From Litorivivens sp047622145 (GTDB lineage Bacteria > Pseudomonadota > Gammaproteobacteria > Pseudomonadales > Spongiibacteraceae), in NCBI GenBank assembly GCA_047622145.1, contig JBLHMO010000059.1:1-18252 (forward strand): DNA of 18,252 nucleotides, in the 5' to 3' direction. The translations under genes were made by a program, and so were the position numbers. The first letter of the stretch is position 1, and each line of letters starts with the position of its first letter. The notes beneath the pieces were generated by a model, which ran no database searches, was not told the origin of the DNA, and was given only the letters and a program-made list of their open reading frames with translations. Positions 16,350 to 18,252 of this stretch are shown in pieces.

Positions 16350-16423
16350 GGGGGGCAGAGTAAAAACCATCTTACAAACCGGTGAAGCTATCAACCACTG
16401 AGAAATCGTTTTTTCTGACCCCC
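16350..16423. repeat. Inverted-repeat element with GGGG(T)CAGA-type arms
   Basis: The left arm (16350-16367, GGGGGGCAGAGTAAAAAC) and the reverse complement of the right arm (16408-16423, GGGGGTCAGAAAAAAC) match apart from one substitution and a 2-nt gap. They bracket about 40 bp with no coding potential. The arm resembles the GGGGTCAGAGTAAAA palindromes that I associate with IS200-like/REP-associated transposase (Y1) loci in gammaproteobacteria. No transposase is nearby, so this would be a non-autonomous or relic copy. The family link is from memory. Confidence 0.45.
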
Positions 16424-16428
16424 TGCAG

Positions 16429-16449
16429 GCCGGTTTAAGTGAAACCGGC
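16429..16449. terminator. Strong hairpin between the amidohydrolase and TonB-receptor genes
   Basis: A perfect 8-bp stem GCCGGTTT/AAACCGGC with a 5-nt loop lies in the 140-bp convergent gap. It is well placed to act as a bidirectional terminator, though neither side has a long T-tract. Confidence 0.5.
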
Positions 16450-16481
16450 AATCTCGCTCCCCTTAAATTCGGGCGACAGCT

Positions 16482-18252
16482 TTAATCGTAGTGATAGCGG
16501 AAATCCAGCTGGTAAACCGCTTCGTCAGGAAGCGCAGCAGATACATAGTTACCCGGCAGGCCAGGCTGATCGAGAACCAACACCGACTCCTGCTCTTCGC
16601 TCAGGTTTTTTCCATTCATAATAATCGACCAGCGCTCTGCCTTCAGGCCGATGCGCGCGTTGATTTTGGTGGTCGCTTCCTGGGTAGCCACAGGATCATT
16701 ATCGGTATCAATAAAGTGTTCGCCCTGATACACCGCATCAACACCCAGCAATAAATTAATGCCCGAATCAAACAGCGGCATATTCAAGACGGTATACAAG
16801 CTGCCGCTAACTTCCGGGGCGTAGGCCAGTGATTCACCTGACAAGTTTTGAAACGAAGGCGCGGTGGGTTGGTCGGCCGAGCCGGTACGCTCGTTAAAGC
16901 AGGACTCGTGGCCGGCACCGGCAGCGGTGCCGGCCACAGAGGGCGCACACAAATATTCGATATATTTCGCGTCAACAATACCGGCGCTGCCGCCGATACT
17001 CAGATACGGCACCGGCGGCAACCAGAAAAAGTCGAACTCGAAGCCCTTAGTTTCTGCATCCGCCGCGTTTTTCACGAACAGCGAGCGACCATCAAAGCTC
17101 CTTACCTGTAGGTCGCGGTAGCTCGTGTGAAAAATCGCACCATTCAACATCAGCGAGCCACCCAGCCATTTGCTTTTAAATCCAGCCTCGTAGGCCGTAG
17201 CCGTCTCTGGCTCGAAGGTTAGATTGTCGTCGGTGAAAACTGCGGCGGCAAAGCCGCCGCTTTTAAAGCCTTCGGTCGCCGTTGCAAACAAGGTCAGCTC
17301 GTCATAGGGCTGCCAGCTCACGGTCAGTTTCGGCGTGAAGTCGTAGTCGTTGGCGCGAATGGTGATATCAAAGTTTTCTTGACCAGTGGTAATCGGTCCA
17401 GCGGCGGGCAATCCGCGGCGACCGGAAATAATGCGACCTTGGCGGCTGTCTTCGCCGTAGCGCAAACCAATAATTGCAGTGACTGTTTCCGTCAGATACC
17501 AATCAAACTGGGTAAAATAGGCAACACTACTCGACTCTACATCGGTGATGGCGAACAAGTTTTCTGCCTGACCGTCATCTTCAATATCCGGAAGATTGAC
17601 CGGCACAAAGGTATTTTCCAAAAACGGAAAGTCGTTCGCCGGATCGTAGTAAGCCCCGGCAGCGGCGTAAGACACCACACCAGCGCCGTTAGTCTGGCTA
17701 ATAGATGCGCCGTGCTCCGAGCTTGAGGCGAAGGCGCCGGCAATAAAGTCGACGCCGAAGCCCCAGCCGAAGGGCGCAGGCAGGCCACCGGAAAAGCGCA
17801 GTTCCGCCATTTCTTGCCGGTAGTAATTGGGTTTTTCTGTACCAAAATCAATAAAATCGATGGGCGAAAAATCGCCATCAATTGCATAGGGCGCGCTCAG
17901 CCTGGATTTACCAACGATCACTTCCATATTGAGTGCATTAAACAACAGCGGTGAGCCGAGATCTTGCCGGTACTTGATGCTCGAAGATTCCGTGTCGCGA
18001 TCGGAGAAGGTATTCGAATTCATCGAGGTGGTGTCGTTGTACTCATCGGCTTCGGCGCCGGGGTCCTTCTTCTGAAATTCGTTTAAGGATTTCGCACTCG
18101 CCTTCTTGATCTGGGTGATCAAACCCACTTCACGGTGCCTGGAAGACCACACATTTAACAAAACATCGGCACTGTCGGAGATGAACCACTTCAACTTGAT
18201 GCGACCTGATAAGTCCTTAACCGTATTTTGCTCGTTACGGGCGGTGTTGTAG
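16482..18252 (-). CDS. TonB-dependent outer-membrane receptor, N-terminus beyond window edge
   Basis: The second outer-membrane beta-barrel receptor. The frame stays open from 18194 to the edge (it reads YNTARNEQNTVKDLSGRIKLKWF), so the in-frame TTG at 18194 is not the start; plug, TonB box and signal peptide are outside. About 589 residues of barrel are visible. Family marks are TEGFKSGGFAAAVF, the strand pair FEPETATAYEAGFKSKWLGGSLMLNGAIFHTSYRDLQVR, and MNGKNLSEEQ near the end. The terminus is FRYHYD, with Asp rather than the usual aromatic as last residue. A loop Cys pair (codons at 16947-16949 and 16899-16901) sits where the left-hand receptor also has one. It converges on the amidohydrolase gene. 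The substrate is unknown. Confidence 0.93.
   Translation of the reverse strand, partial: YNTARNEQNTVKDLSGRIKLKWFISDSADVLLNVWSSRHREVGLITQIKKASAKSLNEFQKKDPGAEADEYNDTTSMNSNTFSDRDTESSSIKYRQDLGSPLLFNALNMEVIVGKSRLSAPYAIDGDFSPIDFIDFGTEKPNYYRQEMAELRFSGGLPAPFGWGFGVDFIAGAFASSSEHGASISQTNGAGVVSYAAAGAYYDPANDFPFLENTFVPVNLPDIEDDGQAENLFAITDVESSSVAYFTQFDWYLTETVTAIIGLRYGEDSRQGRIISGRRGLPAAGPITTGQENFDITIRANDYDFTPKLTVSWQPYDELTLFATATEGFKSGGFAAAVFTDDNLTFEPETATAYEAGFKSKWLGGSLMLNGAIFHTSYRDLQVRSFDGRSLFVKNAADAETKGFEFDFFWLPPVPYLSIGGSAGIVDAKYIEYLCAPSVAGTAAGAGHESCFNERTGSADQPTAPSFQNLSGESLAYAPEVSGSLYTVLNMPLFDSGINLLLGVDAVYQGEHFIDTDNDPVATQEATTKINARIGLKAERWSIIMNGKNLSEEQESVLVLDQPGLPGNYVSAALPDEAVYQLDFRYHYD

Overview
The window reads as chromosomal DNA from a marine-type gammaproteobacterium. 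The evidence is a DinG helicase and a YqcC-family protein, both close to their E. coli relatives, together with TonB-dependent receptors and an AlkK-like acyl-CoA ligase. Species cannot be settled from the sequence; a Spongiibacter/Cellvibrio-type lineage is my guess. Coding density is high, there are no tRNA or rRNA genes, no CRISPR array and no intact transposon, and no gene-free stretch exceeds about 220 bp.

Left block (1-4656, + strand): the C-terminal part of a TonB-dependent outer-membrane receptor (cut by the window edge), a lipoprotein esterase of the PHB-depolymerase/LpqC type, and an AlkK-like acyl-CoA ligase. The tight spacing suggests one operon that takes up an ester or oligoester, hydrolyses it and activates the released acid with CoA.

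Signalling block (4685-10113): two kinase genes on the - strand and a divergent FixJ/TodT-type response regulator on the + strand. The first kinase is a membrane hybrid (Cache-PAS-HK-REC). The second is a soluble REC-PAS-FixL-like kinase whose start codon overlaps the stop of the first (ATGA). Read end to end, the pair has the domain order of a TodS-type double kinase split in two, and the divergent regulator is the expected final output.

Housekeeping block (10179-13930, - strand): a PlsB/PlsC-like acyltransferase gene, dinG starting 3 bp after its stop, and a YqcC-family gene. These look like one operon.

Right block (13931-18252): an unrecognised polytopic membrane protein (- strand) divergent from an amidohydrolase-2 family metal hydrolase (+ strand). 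A small inverted-repeat element and a strong hairpin follow, and then a second TonB-dependent receptor on the - strand, cut by the right edge. The two receptors, the esterase, the CoA ligase, the amidohydrolase and the FixJ-type system suggest a catabolic locus for a hydrophobic or ester-type carbon source. The substrate is unknown and the assignment is inference.
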